Origin: Massariosphaeria phaeospora
Lineage: Eukaryota; Ascomycota; Dothideomycetes; Pleosporales
DNA length: 64,000 bases
NCBI GenBank assembly: GCA_011032825.1
Contig: JAADJZ010000015.1
Coordinates: 434,001-498,000 of the forward strand
Reading direction: 5' to 3'
This document shows positions 20,774-34,131 of the stretch, in pieces. Within the stretch, counting starts at the first letter, position 1. Each line of letters begins with the position of its first letter. Under the pieces are notes generated by a model. That model did no database searches, was not told the DNA's origin, and saw only the letters and a list, made by a program, of their open reading frames with translations. The translations under genes and the position numbers were made by a program.

Positions 20774-22906
20774 CTGAGAACTACTTCGCGGAGCGCGCTG
20801 TTGTGGGCGTCCAATATGGCCGGTTCATTTGATTCATAAATGCCGTACGGACTATATGAAGAAAAGAAAAGAAGGTGCTAACTGGCTTGGCTTACCGACG
20901 ACGACGGCGCTGGTAGATTTAGGACTCCTGCTCGCTGTATGCGGAATGGGATGGCATGAGCGAATGAGCGATGGAGAGAGAGAGGGTTTTTTTCTTTCGG
21001 GCATGCTCTTTTTTGCGTGTGGCTCAACTGTTAGGTAACGTGTTTTATGACTCCCGACGTGACGATCATGGGCACATGTATGCATTTTATACCAAGGGTT
21101 ACGGTAACGGGGCCGAGAGATAGGCGGCAGACGGCAGACGGCAGACGGCAGACATACATGCATACATGCATACTTAGAGCGGCTCTTATAGCACGCACTG
21201 AGACATGCGACAGACAGATACGGCCGAATAAAAGAAAAGAAAAGTTAAGCTACCAATGATGATGATTTGAGAAGTTTCAGAATTCGACTCCACAAAAGAA
21301 CAGTGCCACACCATACGTATTCTGGCTGGCTGGCTGGCTGCCTGTATAGGCGAGACCTACCATTCAGTTCAGTTCAGTAGGCTCCGTCTCCATAATAAGT
21401 GTATGCAATCAATCCATCGCGATAAAACGAAAGGAAATCCGTACATGGACGCATGATATGTTCAGTGTTTAGTTCCTAGTCATCAATCATGCTGAACTTT
21501 TCTATACCTAGCTCTCAGATCTCCTCTTTTGGCATGCGCACATGCGTACGTAATAGGTGGAATCCACGGGGATCAAATCAAATCAAATCAGATCAGCAAG
21601 CAAGCCAGCCAGCTAGCGAAACGCCTCATTGTGCAAAAAATCCGATATTCCCATTTGCTATCTAACATGTCCTATCCTATCCCTATCCCAATCCCAATCC
21701 CTATCCACACCATTCCCATTCCCAAAACCCTTCCATCCTTCCATCATCCCCTTCAACCAACCAACCAATAACAACAAACAAAATCCAAACAACAAGCCAA
21801 CCCGGCTCTCGACAAGAACTTTTGCAGCACACACACCGCCCGCACCAAGTGGTAAGAAAAAGAGGGGATATGCGTAGCAATATGGCGAATAAAACATATA
21901 TGCATGTATGTATGTATACCCACCACACCTTATTTGCAAAGGCCAAAGCAGAAAAAGGACAAGTCGGTAGATAATTCAGCGAATCAGGCACGCAGCGGGT
22001 CTACCTATATACAGGCGCGTGCCGTACGTCCGGGCGCATGTGGATCTTCCCCCTTTCTTCCTCTTCTTCGGCGAAACAGTGGAGATGGAAACGACGCTAT
22101 CCCTCGTGCCCGAGGACAGATGGAGGTGCGTAGGCAGGCGATTAAAAGGGGGGAAAGAGAGGAGAAAGAAAACAGTGACCGAAACCCAGCGCGGAGATTC
22201 GAGTATCGGACGAGACGGAAGGAGAGGTCAGCGGCGGATGAAGTGTTGAGTCTTTGGTTCGGCGCGGGCAGGGAGCGTAGAGGCGGCGGCGAGGCGCGAG
22301 ATGAACGTCGAGTGTTTAGGTGGAGCGAAGACGAGATGAACGTGGCGCGCGTCGGTGCGCAGTAGTGAGGAAAGAGCGAGCGTATTGACAGAAGCCCGCC
22401 CGCCAGTCTAGCATGCGGCTTGAGAAAGGAAAGTAAGTTCGAACCGTGAATCGAGCGGCGTAACGTCGAAGGGTAGTGAGTATTATTATTGATTACAAGG
22501 GGTCCATGGAGCAGACCCGATAGCGCTAGGACGAAAATGTATGCTATGCTGGTTCATGTGCTGTAAGCACTGCAATGCGAGAGTCCAAGAGGAGGTTTAA
22601 TCCGGGACGGGTATCAAAAGGCCTCAAAATCGAAAGGTGAAAATTCGCAAAACAGAATCCAAATCAACGGTGCGCAGCGTAAACAACCATCATCGTGTCG
22701 CGTTAAAAGAGGTTCGGGGAGTTGAGCAGCGTGCTGGCGGAGCCGAGCGACGGCGGAGAGGGACGGGTCGGCCGTGATCTTTGAACCTTCAGTGGGAGAG
22801 GCGAGAACATGGGTATAGCTGGAACCTGCTCGGGTGCCAGAAGCGGCGAAGGAGACGCGGACGAGGCCACTAGCAGAGGTTAACGGACTGGGAAAGAGAC
22901 AATTCT
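20774..22906. other. Convergent gene-free region with short tandem repeats
   Basis: About 2.1 kb between the C2H2 gene and the SH3 gene, which end toward each other. It holds GGCAGAC and ATACATGC tandems (21124-21172), GGCT repeats (about 21324-21340), AATCAAATC-like repeats (about 21575-21595) and TCCCTATCC-like repeats near 21670. ORFs here, such as 21904-22365 plus, are Arg/Glu-rich shadows. No gene is recognised. Confidence 0.5.
21124..21172. repeat. GGCAGAC x4 followed by ATACATGC repeats
   Basis: A 7-bp unit GGCAGAC is repeated four times and is followed at once by an 8-bp ATACATGC tandem. It is a simple repeat in an intergenic region. Confidence 0.85.
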
Positions 22907-24864
22907 CTAAGGAGTAGGAGGTCGATCACCTCCACTCCCTCCCCCTGTGTCCGTGCTATCTCCTTCAATTGTCTTCCGCCAGTGCTGCGGCAGACACACA
23001 CAAACGAGCGGGAAAGCCTTAATCTCACTCTCCCCTTCAACTCGCGACTTCCTGCTCCCATTACTGACACCCGAATCCCGCTGCAAGGCTTTCCGCGATT
23101 CCCACTGTTCGGCGGACTCTGTAAGTCTCACACCCGTCGCCCACCCATCGTCCCAGATACCGACGACCTTTAGCATGTCGCCCCGTTCCAGCTCCCACTC
23201 ATCGTTGGCGCGAGGTTGATAGGCCCATAAGGTGGCGACCGTATCGTTTGGATGGATGTCGTCCTGAGAATAATAATCCTTGAAAAACTGCAATTGCTCG
23301 GATTGTCCTGATGCAACCCCCTCAGGACTAGAAAAATTTCGGTCCGGGTTGGATCCTGAAAGTGGAGAGGAATGCCCCTCCGTGATGGCTAGAACAGAAT
23401 GACTAGACAACGAACCGTCGCGTTTGGGCAAGTTTCCTCCAAGGTGACCACGCCCTGAATCTGGAGAATCGTAAGCATCTTGAGGAGAACCATGGTAAGC
23501 TGTCAGAGCACCATCCCCTCGAGAGCTGTGGAGATCCGACGAGCTTGATCCTTCCAAGGCAGACATGCGTGCTACGCGAGCTCCAGGAATGATAGTGGCG
23601 GGTGAATGACCATCTCCACCGAAACTCATGGGTGGCCCTGGAGCGGTTGTGCGAGTCGGAGAGGGCGTGTTTAATATGCTCCCCTGCTGGCTATGTCTTC
23701 GTTTGCGCATTCGTATGCAGAAGAAGATGACCGCTGCGAGGATAAGCGCTGCACCAACGAGGGAACCCACAATAATGCCGGCGATTGCACCTCCAGAGAG
23801 CCCAGAGCCGGAATCGCCAGCAGGAGCAGCTCCAGTCGAGGTTGCAGCTGCTACACCGGAGCTGCTCGACGTGAATATAGGCGGCATTGATGTTGTAGTC
23901 GGAAGGTCCACGTTCTCGCAGCGCGCTTCCACATTGGCATTCACACAACAAGAGTCCGTGGAATTTGGAGAGCTGGCGCCACAGAATGAGCATAGTCCCG
24001 GCAGGTTGCCCTGATAGCCGCATTCTGAGGGCTCGTTATCCGCTGCAGTGATGCAAGCACCACTCAGCGAACGGGAAGGCAATGAACATGTAATGAAGTC
24101 GGCTCTGATTTGGTCGATAGCACTGGATCCAGAATTGCCGCATAGCTCGGGACTCGCGGTTATTTCCTGTTCGCTAATAGCGAATTGGGCCTTGTGCCCG
24201 ATCAGCAATCGTGGATGCGAGGATTGAAAGCTCGAGACTTACACAGGAATCGGCACACATTGGCTTTGCGTTCTCTTGGGCCACCTGACATGGCTGGATC
24301 GAATTCTGTACTATTGAATTGCAGATGAACGACGTGGTATACCGCGCGTAGATGCCAGTTGTATTAGTGAGATTGACGCTGGAGCAGCCGAGGAGTCGCT
24401 GATATCTGTGGAACGTTAGGAACTGCCAACCTCGAGCCGTGCCGATAGGGCCTGGACTTACTTTTCCTGCGCGTATGCGGTTGCAATATAATCGCGTAAT
24501 CCATTGTCAAACGACTGCACATCTGATACGAATGCGAGGAATGGACTGCGCTCAGCTTTCGTTAGCATCCATGTAGGTACAGCTCGCGTCTTACGTGAGG
24601 TTACACGTACAAAGGCCCAGTCAGGCTGGTACTGATGCTAGCCGCGCTGAAGGACGGGCAGGCCGTGGAGCCTTGCAGCGAGACGCAGTCCTGCGCCATG
24701 GCCGCTGGCACAGTCGCGGCGAGGAGGGCGAGGGCGAGACGAGTAGTCGAGCCAGATATCCGCTGCGGGCGCCGATGGATACGCTGAGCTTGATGGGTCC
24801 CTCGCGGTTGTTGAGCGTCGCCGCGACGGCTGCTTCGCGTAGAGCTATCCAAAGTGTGAGGCAT
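22907..24864 (-). CDS. Single-pass membrane protein with extracellular Cys-rich domain and cytosolic SH3 domain
   Basis: Four exons: 24864-24611, 24545-24462, 24405-24243 and 24190-22907, giving 594 residues; donors GTACGT, GTAAGT and GTAAGT. A signal sequence lies at RLALALLAATVPAAMAQDC. The ectodomain has paired Cys (CVSLQGSTAC, LLGCSS, CQVAQ, CADSC, CSFCG, SCCVN) and N-glycosylation sites (NLTNTT). A Ser/Thr/Gly stalk leads to the transmembrane helix GAIAGIIVGSLVGAALILAAVIFFC and a basic stop RMRKRR. The cytosolic part is Ser/Pro-rich and ends in an SH3 domain (ATLWAYQPRANDEWELERGDMLKVVGIWDDGWATG). This arrangement is found in fungal surface sensors or polarity proteins; a wall-sensing role is inference. 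The start could also be an in-frame ATG at 24909. Confidence 0.85.
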
Positions 24865-25031
24865 GATCGCGGACCAGACTGCGGAGGGGTCGGGAATGCG
24901 CGTGGTCAAGGTCGGGGCCGCAATTGAGGGTTGATAGTCCGGGGCAGGACGGCCGGTAGCACACGCGCAGCTTCAGGAGTCCATCCGAGGCAGCGTAAAC
25001 AGTCGGGGGGGCCGGCGGGATATACGGCGCG

Positions 25032-25061
25032 GTCGTGGGTCGTGGGTCGTGGGTCGTGGGT
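25032..25061. repeat. GTCGTGG heptanucleotide tandem (four copies)
   Basis: Four tandem copies of GTCGTGG lie in the GC-rich region upstream of the SH3-protein gene. Confidence 0.8.
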
Positions 25062-27257
25062 CCGGAGGAGTTGACGGTGCCGGACGAGGGCTGGGCTGCG
25101 AGGCTCAGGCCGCAGTTGAACGAGGGACTGGGTGAGGAAGCTGCAGGCTCTGGCTGGCGACGGAGAGGAAAGGCGCATGGGGGACGGCGACACTGCAGCA
25201 GCAAAAGACGCTTCTCGGCAGGAAGCGACGAGGGTTGCGCGCCAGGGCCCGGCGGTGGTCTGTCGGCGCCCGCGCGCGCTGTGATTGGACGCCGGCGGCT
25301 CATGCGAATCGCCGGGAAATGAAGCTCGAAATCATCGCGACCGCTTCGTCTGCCGCTGGCCTCCGCCTGTTTCAGCGTCGGCCACCTGGGCAGCGCCATG
25401 TGCATGTGGGCCATCGACGACGACGCCCACGCCGAGCAGCTTCTAGATACGCTGCTGAGTGTACACAAGTCTTAGCTGGATTGCGCTGCCTTGCTGATGC
25501 ACCGCAACACCACAGCTGCCACCCTAATCAACAGCGCGCTTCTCTGCAGACGACTGCAGCAGCTAGTGCATCTGCGTGGTTCCAGCCTCCAATAGCTCTC
25601 CGCCTGCCGCGCCGTGCTGCATAAGGCCGTACGTATTATGCCTGCTTCCAGTTCTCGAGTCGCAGCAGCTGTTCGTATCCACGGCAGATGGTGTGCTCGC
25701 TGACCATCACGAACTGCACGCAATATAACCTCACCTGGGCAGCTTCCCGAGCCTCGTTCGCGCTAACTCCAAGTTTTACAACCTTGGAATCTCAGGCACA
25801 GGGTCCAACACCAGAGCCTCTGCGCCAGGGATCCCCGGACACTGCGATACAATACAACAATCAAATCAAACGTGAGACCGCGACAAGAAACCCTCACATC
25901 TGCCAGGCACGGCCGTACGCAAAGAACTGGCCATCGTGCATCTGCAGATGGTGTTAAGCCGGCTGATCACACGACCTACATGCTAGGTAGTGCTCTCTGG
26001 ACATCCTCCGCCGGACTTCACACAAGTTTATCCCACGACCGCAACAACTGACGTCGAACTATGTATCATGATGCATTAAGCACGCCTTTGCATCCAATTC
26101 GCTACGTGCCGCGACCCTGAACGCCTCTCCGGACCCTCGACCATCAATGGCTTACCATCGCCGCGTACTCGGTATAGAAGTGCCTGTTAAGAGCGTTGGA
26201 GAGCCAGGTCCGGTTGGCAATTTGCTAATTCTCCGAAAGCTCTGGTACTCCTGTTGGTGTTTGACCCTACCGCGTCTCCTCCGGGACAGCTTCCGCTCTC
26301 GAGTTTTTGTCATGATGAACGTTTGACATTGAACAATCTCAAATCGCGCTCAAGCAACCGCTTCTTTGGGCACGGAGCATGGTTCTCTACGAACACCAAG
26401 ATGTGGAAGATGCGAGTTTATGTCTTCATGCATTGCAAGCTGTCGTCAAGACTCTAACTTGTGCAACCAGAGAAGTACGCAACACTTTGCGTACAACATG
26501 TCGTACAGACCAGTTTACAAGATACTTGTATCGATTATAGTTTGGAACGAACTGCTGTTCACCAGAGGGCTTCATGCACGCGCTGTCTCAGTTCGCATGC
26601 TTTGATATCACTGCTCGAAGAGGCAACACCGGACTACACCTCTCAATGATGCGCATTGATATCACAGCAAACCGTCCAACTTCGGACACGCAAGCATCAG
26701 TTATATGGCATCGTCTATTACCAGCGCCCTCCGACTCCGCCACCGTACTACTTACAACTATCGGCCACTAGCACGCCGCACTGCTAGCTAGCCATCAGCC
26801 AGAACGGTTCATCGGGTTGCACAGACCTCCATCGTTCACGCCAGCTAGATCTGCGATCGAGAGCGCGACTAATTACCTTCAAGCTACAGCAGATATCCAC
26901 CGCCATGAATCCAAAAAGTTACAAGGCCCGCCACCGGCACCTTGAAGCAATTCCTGTGCGACCCCAGACGTCATATGTTTGAGCGGTACGGAACCCAGAA
27001 AACAGTCCAGCGCTTCCCCACCGAACCCACGGCCAGGATCGCAAAAGGTTCGAGCTCTAGTGCGTGGCTACGCCTCATTGGATCGACTCATTCGCACAGA
27101 AACATGCAGAAACGACGAACCGCCATCATGTCTTATCGATGTTGAGGCTTAGTCCAGTCTACCTCTACCTGACCGTCTAGGGCCGACGCCTCACCGCTCC
27201 AACGTACTGTAGTCGACCAACACCGCGTTCTGCATCGAGTGTGCTGTTCGTAGCCTC

Positions 27258-27288
27258 GGAGACTGGAGACTGGAGACTGGAGACTGGA
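27258..27288. repeat. GGAGACT heptanucleotide tandem (four copies)
   Basis: Four tandem copies of GGAGACT in gene-free DNA. Confidence 0.8.
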
Positions 27289-28325
27289 CTGGGCGGCCTC
27301 AGAGCTAGATAGACTACGGACGTTGACACTGACAGTTCTGACTGAGCATCCGCTGCTCATTAATCCATCTAGACTCTAATGTCTAGGTGTCAACAAAACA
27401 GACAGGTCACGGTACATTGTTCCTCGCACCAACGCGCCGAAACGCCGCACACCACACCATGGGATACGTTCGTTTCGAGCCCCATTCATGCCAAAGCAGT
27501 CCTAGCACATAGGTAGTCAACATCCCATCGCTCTCTCATACGGTAGTACCGACGCCAGCTATGCTGAACCCCTTCCCCTTCCCCCTCCCCCGCACACCAA
27601 CACCGCAACTCCCGTGTGCTGGAACCACCACCACGTAGACTTCTCACGATGCTCGTCCCGGCGGACCGTGCCCGCAGGAAGCAAGCAGGCAAGCAAGCCA
27701 CAAGCTGCGAGCAACCACGTCCATTTCACACAGCGTGAAACCATAACTGCTGGAGCTACTTAAAGCGGCACTAACTGCTAACAATGTAGATACTACACGC
27801 ACATCTCATACACACCACACACTACACAGTAAACCGACATGCGAGCTGCAAAACACGGCTCCCTACTCTCCCATTTGAGTATATCCAATCTAAGCCCGTC
27901 CAATTTGTCAAAATGCACATGAATCTTTGCACCAACATGTTAGTTACATACTTACTCGCCCTAATACTTCTTTTTCTGAATCCAACCAAGATAATAAGCT
28001 CTACGGTAAAATTGTACTTTATCACTTGCACGTCAACTCTGACATCGAAGCATTCCACACACAAACACACAAACACACCAAGCAACCATCTTCTCCTCTC
28101 TCTTCCCAAAAAGATCTATTTTTTAGCCTTTTTCAACATAACATGACGTGCTATCTATCTATCTACCTACAGGCCACCGCCATGCCCACACACATGCCAC
28201 ATACTCTACAGTTAGCTAGCCAGCGCGCCCAACGAACAAAAACTTACACAAACAAGTGTGCCATCCCTACAGACGGCCCGGGCCGCCAAGCTCAATCCAC
28301 GCAGCAGAGCCTTGGTGGATAAACT

Positions 28326-31049
28326 CTAGTTCGTCTGGAACACAGTTGCCTCAGGCCACTTCCTCGCCGCCGCCTCGCGGTACGCTTCTTTAGTCTTGTC
28401 GTCGCTGTTCCATCTATCTAGATAGGCGGCGCCTGCAACAGCCTGCTCGATGCTGATGTCCAAGTCAGCGGTCAGGAGTTTTGTGAGTTCTGCTTCACAT
28501 GCGGCTTTCGTCTTATCCGTGGGGTCGAGCAAGTAGCGGGCGTAGAACCCAGCTTGTAGGTGCGCGGGGCTGGTCGAGAAGTTGCGAAAGAAGGCCTCGT
28601 TGTGGGCTGTGAGGTCTGCATTGCCTGGCCATTGCGATGTGAACTCGTCTTTCAGGATCGCTGCGACGTGGGCTGGGAGGGCGGACGCCTCTTTCACTAG
28701 ACCGGGTTAGTTAAGGAGAGCGCGGAGCATGTTGAGTTGTATGGGCGCACTTACAGGCTTGGTGGAAGCGGATAGATTGTTCGTGGAGTTTCGGCTGGTC
28801 CTTGTTTAGCGCCCGCGCACTCGACAAGCACTTGAGCGCAAGGAGGTACTTCTCTGTCAACAGTCAGTAAAGATCATGCATGGCTGAAATGTTGGAATCC
28901 GTACTTCTCCGGAGATATACCTCGAACCCGACGTTCTGTGCCTCGATATTCTTAGGGCTGCTCTCGAGTAGCGGAACGAGGAACCTCAGAGCTGCTTCTA
29001 GCGGCTCTTTGGTCTCGAGGAGTTTAAAGCCGTTCGGATCTGGATCCTCCTTCTTGGTAGCTTCCTCCGTTGCAGGAGTCGCTTTCGCCGCCGCAGCCGC
29101 CGCCTTCTTGTCGGCCTCAGCTTTTTGAGCCTTCTCCTGCTCTTTCTTCGCCTTCTTTTGCATCTTCTTGCGTTCGGCAGGATCCATCTTACTCAGGTCA
29201 TCACCCTCCTCCGTAGCTAGCTTCGGGTTGTCCGCCAGTTGCACGTAGATATTCACAGCTGATAACGCCGCGCGCGTGAAGAATGGATGTTCTCGTAAGT
29301 GATCTTCCCATCTGACCATGTCAATGTAAGCCCGGATTTGACCTTTCCGTATTGAGAAGCTGTGAAAATCGAGTTGGTCTTCCCACCACGTCTCAAAGAT
29401 ATCGGCCACGGAAGTGTATCGCTTCAGTGCAAGGCCCAGGTTACGTTGCCGTAGATAAGAATCGCCTTCTTCGAGCAGAAACCACATACACTGCATGTCA
29501 TGCAGGTCTCCAAGAGGCCCTCCTACTGTCTCGTTCCGCGTAAATTTGCTCATTGTCTTTAGCGCGAGTTCATGCTCGTTATTGCGGACTTGGTACTTGG
29601 CACATTTCGTGTTGATATATCGATCCCTCTCGTCGAGCTCGCGGGCATGATTAAGGGTCTCAGCAGCCTTTTTCGTGTTTCCGTAATGCTTCCATATCCG
29701 GGCCTTCAGCTGATTGTAATCGACCGATTTCGGATTTAGCTCGATCAGTTGGTCGATGTATTTCGTTGCTTTCTCCAGATCACGACTCGCGTGGTAGTCG
29801 TAATGTTGGGCTAGAAAAGATAAAACAGATTGTTCGAATCGGTCCGACTTGTCCCCGTTTACCTCACCTTGAGCTGAGCCGTTTGTTTTATGTTCTGATG
29901 CATATCCGAGGACGAGCTCCTCGATGGTGTCCCTCTTTTCAGAATCTTTATACAAGGCTTTGATGTTCGGGAACGTCGACGGTACGCCTTTATTAAGCTT
30001 TTTCCGGAGATAGTTATCTGCTGCACGTTTGAATGCGTCGCCTACTTTTATCAGTTCAGTACTGTTGTTGGTATTTGACTCGCTTACCTTTGAGAAAGTC
30101 TAACGGTATCCGCCGTGTGGCATCGTTGCGCTCGTTCTTAGCAGCGTAGAATTGGTATAACTCCGCCAGTTTCTCCGCAGCGGCTTCGTCGGTATGTGAG
30201 AGTCCCAGAGCCTTCTCCAGACCACTGAAGTATTGTCGGTTCTCGCTGTTCCGATCTAAGAGAGCTCTGTACACCTTCTCCGCCTCCTCGTTCCGCTTTA
30301 GGTCCAATAGGTACTGTCCTTTCAGCTCCATTACGGCCGTGGGGTCGAGATTGGCCTTTCGGATTTCCTCCAGATGATCCAAGGCGCGCTCAACGTCTCC
30401 AGACTCGTATATTATCGTGTTCTTGTACAACACGGCTTCCGAGTGCTCGAGGTCGGTCCGCGGCGGAGGCTGCTTCAGAGTGTCTTCGTAGGCCTTCAAC
30501 GTGCGTTCGGCCTCCTTACAATCGCCTGAAAGGTGATGCGCGACCGCCAGTGCCGTCCAGTTCTGTCTCAGTCCCGGCCGCGCCTGCAGCATTGTGCGCC
30601 TGCTGTCGATGTAGCCTTCGAAATCGCGTGTCTGCGCCTGGAGCAGGCTGAGATCACGGATGATGTTTTGGGATTCCGGCTCTATCCGTATGGCGAACTT
30701 GTATGCTTTGATTGCCTCCTCATAATTCTTCACCGACCGCCAGAGCAGGCCGTAGACATGCCAGCACACGTGCGATCTCATGTCATGCTTGAGCGCCTCC
30801 TTGCCGAGGGCAAAGGCTTCATCGTTGTGGCCCTGCGAGTTGAGGATGAGGGCTTTCATGGCCTGGGTGTCGCCATGGCTTGGGAACTTGCGCAGAATCT
30901 GTTCTGCAGCTTTGAGGCCTGATGCGCGTTAAAGACGCCAGCCATGGAATTGAATCATGGCAAGACTTACCTTTCTTGTACTGCTTTGTTTCATAGTGTT
31001 TGACCAGCGACTTGAAAAGAGTGTTTTCTTTGGAGGGCAATGGCTGCAT
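28326..31049 (-). CDS. nat1: NatA N-terminal acetyltransferase auxiliary subunit (Naa15/Nat1)
   Basis: Ribosome-associated scaffold that anchors the Naa10 catalytic subunit for co-translational N-terminal acetylation. Five exons: 31049-30971, 30918-30088, 30041-28905, 28853-28755 and 28696-28326, giving 838 residues. Introns are 46-58 bp and all keep frame. The start is MQPLPSKENTLFKSLVKHYE with YKKGLKAAEQILRKFPSHGDT, the Nat1 hallmark; an upstream in-frame ATG at 31136 is less like the family. TPR-type helices fill most of the protein (WHVYGLLWRSVKNYEEAIKAYK, and GQYLLDLKRNEEAEKVYRALL). A Lys/Glu/Ala-rich helix (KKMQKKAKKEQEKAQKAEADKK) near residues 600-640 is the usual basic linker of the family. 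Confidence 0.93.
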
Positions 31050-31698
31050 GGCGGCGGTGGAGCTTGTGAGCGGACGGGCAAGGACGATGTTGCGGGCCAC
31101 GAACTTCTGGAGGTCGGAATCAAGGGTGCCGAGCACGCCGGCAGGAGCCTCTGGTCGCGCTAGGTTGTCGAAATCGCGGAATTATGTCTTACAGATAGCA
31201 TTGGAACATGAGTGCGCTGCCGAAATTCGAGACGTAAATGTGAGGTAGATGTTGCTAGCTGCCTGAGGTGGTCAATAGCGGGGAGCTGTGAAATTCAGAA
31301 GGTGCGGTCGGCGGGACCTGCCAAGGTTGGGGGTTTGGAGAGCACGTGCCCGGATGAACACCTGCCTGGGCAGCTGGACTGTTTGCACCGTCACTCATCA
31401 TTTCGACAGATCATTCTCGCTTGACACCAGTATTTCATCCATGGATATACGCTGCCCACATGCTGGGTCCGTCTCAATATCGAGATAGAGGGCATCCAGC
31501 AGCCACGTATAGTAAGTGAGCATGATGAAGACAAGTATGCTTCAGCGTATAACGTTAATTTTCTACTCGCTCTCTCGAAGCTACATTCACGCGGTAAGCT
31601 ACGCTGCCCCTACGTCGACCTATCCCGACACCACACTCGTCCATTCAACAGTCCTAAAAAAAACCATAATCTCCAAATTGTAACGCAACTCTGAAGCC
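31050..31698. other. Intergenic, no gene recognised
   Basis: About 650 bp holding the upstream region of the NAA15 gene and the 3' flank of the secreted-protein gene. No ORF with motifs was seen. Confidence 0.5.
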
Positions 31699-34131
31699 TC
31701 AGATCCTTACATATCGCCTTGCCGCCAAGATCTCGCCATTTCGACAGATAGTTCCCGGTGCCATAGCCTGAGGGGGTTCGATGCCAGCTGGGGAACATAC
31801 ACTAAATGTGGTGTCGCTCACACAGTATATACCTCCCGTGCAGGCTGGACTAGACGCCGACGGAGGGGTCCATCCCGGGTATCTGAAGGCACCACTATGT
31901 CACGTCAGCATCGCGTCGCTCTTATCAGCATATACACGGAGACAACTTACCAAGCGCAGAATGTCCCTGGTGGCACCACACCTTCTTCGCCGTTGCCGCA
32001 AGACCATGTATACGCGCTCGGGCAGAGCATTGTTACTGCACCGCAGGGCTGTCCACCTGGAGACGGCGCTACGCCACTGCAGTCGAAGAGTGTGTTGTAT
32101 CCGCCGGGGGTGCCGGGCGTGGTGATGTTGGCGTTCCCATCTGTGGGTGGAGGTACGGGGTTGGAGCTGTCTGGTAGTGGTGGTGGGTCGTTGATGATAG
32201 GCTTGTCATCATCGTCATCGTCATCGTCAACGCTGATATCGTAGCAGTGCTCGAGGAACTCCCATTTCTTGTACAGATCGCCCACCTCGGTGTTGAAATC
32301 AACAATTTCGAGACCCACAACATCAACATCACCGAAGGCTACAAGGCCAACACCGATATCACCTGTTAACTTGACCGCTTCATCGAAGGTACCGGCGTCA
32401 CAGTCGGCATTTACATCTAAAATAACGTTAGCAAATGTCTAATACTATGTTGAAGTATCCTTCTCTTACCTTGAGCAAGCTCAGCACAGAGAGAAACTCG
32501 TGGCAGGTCGAGTCTTGCACCGATGGACAGTTTAACAGAGGGGCTGTCATGTGTAAGAGATAAAGAGATGGCTGGGCCGATGGCGATTGCAGCACAGATT
32601 TTAGCTTCGGCATCTTTCTTGCTGATGATAGGAGTCTGAACGTTGGGAGCAAGATCTAGCGTGTTTCCTCCCCCACCAAATAGATTCTTCCAAGCCGCAC
32701 TACCTTGCGGGGTATCGATTTTGACGGGCACAGTCCTATGTACTGAGTTAGTGTAATATCTGCCATAGAGTCAGTGATGAACCTACACTTTGGCCTTTGC
32801 GTAGGCATCCAACGAAAGGCTAAGCCCAAGACTAGCACTTGCGGTAAGGTCCCATCCCCCAAGCTACCCAAGTCAGCAGGATTTTAAATTGCACTCTTTG
32901 TCTACTTACCAAGAATCCAGGTCCCTTCTGCGGGCCGCCAGGCTGGAACTTCTTTCCGAGTCTGTTGTAACCTCGGCACCCTCCCGGAAACGAGCACTGA
33001 GCGTGTGCCTCCACATCTGCTACAACTTCGATATTGAAATCGCCCTCGATAGCTTTGGTAGCCTCCAGTTTGATCGTTGCTTCATTGAAGGGTGAGTCGA
33101 ATCGAAGTAGATCCTCGAGTTCTACATCGATGACGAAGGATGCTGTTGCCTCACCCGTCAAGGAACAGTTGACACAGGCTAGACTGAAACCACTGGTGAA
33201 TTGTGAGTAGACATTTCATCGGTAGATTTGCATTAGCTTACTTAATATCGACAATGTCTTCTCTAGAGTCCCAACTCTGATCCAGAGGTATGGTCCACGA
33301 CGATGTATCTCGATCGCGCTTCGCCAGAGCGTAATCAAGATTATGTCGAGCTTTCAGCTTGGGCTTCAGCTCTGATGGCAGAGGGCCACCTGAAAAGCGA
33401 AGGTGTGTATGTGCCTCACTGGCATCACCGAGCACAAGGTGCTGACCCGCAACTGAAACCACGAGGTTTTCGAAATCGTAAGAGATTTTGTCAGCCCTAC
33501 GATATATGGTCAATACCTTGCGAAGCACTAAAGAGATATCGACGCCACTTGCAGGGGCACGACGTATCTGTATACAGCTCGTTCATACGCTGTGTTGCAT
33601 GAGCCATGATGCGTAACAAACAGAAGCTCGCCCCGGGCCCAAGCTTGTTGTGCCCATAGTAAAGACTGCATAGTATCGAAGACGAATGTAATGTCCACCA
33701 GGCCATCACGTCCGCTCTTCGAACAGCTCACATCAGTGAGAAACTGTTCGAAGTTCTCCACCGAAACATAGGCTGCCTCGGTGTGGCTCGGCGTTACGCG
33801 GATCAGATACGGTTCACGCTGGTGGTATTCTGAGATCAAGGATGCGTTAGTTGACTACCAAACATACCTGAAGAAACAGAAGACGGAGCATAACTGACCC
33901 CAGAATGGGAAACAGTCGTCGAATGGGGTAGAGCTGTGGGCATGAGGGGAACAAAAACTGACCTTCGATATAGAGCAGCTCAACATCTCGAGACGGCTCG
34001 AAACAACTGCGCTTCTGCTCGTCTCTCGCCTCAAGCGAAGCTCCCACATGGTGGGTGCCAATAGGTAAGAAATCGCCAAGAACGGGGCTGAGAATGGAGA
34101 CAGCAACGGCAACAAGTCGAACAAACACCAT
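31699..34131 (-). CDS. Large secreted fungal protein with two C-terminal Cys modules
   Basis: Eight exons: 34131-33963, 33829-33589, 33496-33242, 33192-32910, 32863-32787, 32735-32470, 32416-31951 and 31894-31699, giving 650 residues. All seven introns are 46-133 bp GT-AG and preserve phase. A signal peptide (MVFVRLVAVAVSILSPVLG) opens the protein. The body looks like the fungal secreted families catalogued as DUF7029/DUF7223 (an assignment from memory, unconfirmed). An Asp run and Pro-rich linker lead to two modules of the form C-x(5-7)-C-x(6-8)-C...PGT-x-C, the last ending PGTICRNGEI. A similar module ends the AA11 enzyme at 10062. The last splice uses CATAG at 31895; the next AG would create an immediate stop. 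No catalytic motif is seen. The start could be an in-frame ATG at 34143. Confidence 0.75.

Larger units (their letters stand above)
24865..28325. other. 3.5-kb gene-poor region
   Basis: The left part is the GC-rich upstream region of the SH3 gene and contains a GTCGTGG tandem (about 25032-25061). From about 25.7 to 27.8 kb composition is mixed with scattered short ORFs under 95 codons and no motif. A GGAGACT tandem lies at 27258-27288. The last 500 bp are AT- and CA-rich and include the 3' flank of the NAA15 gene. I see no gene. Confidence 0.5.
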
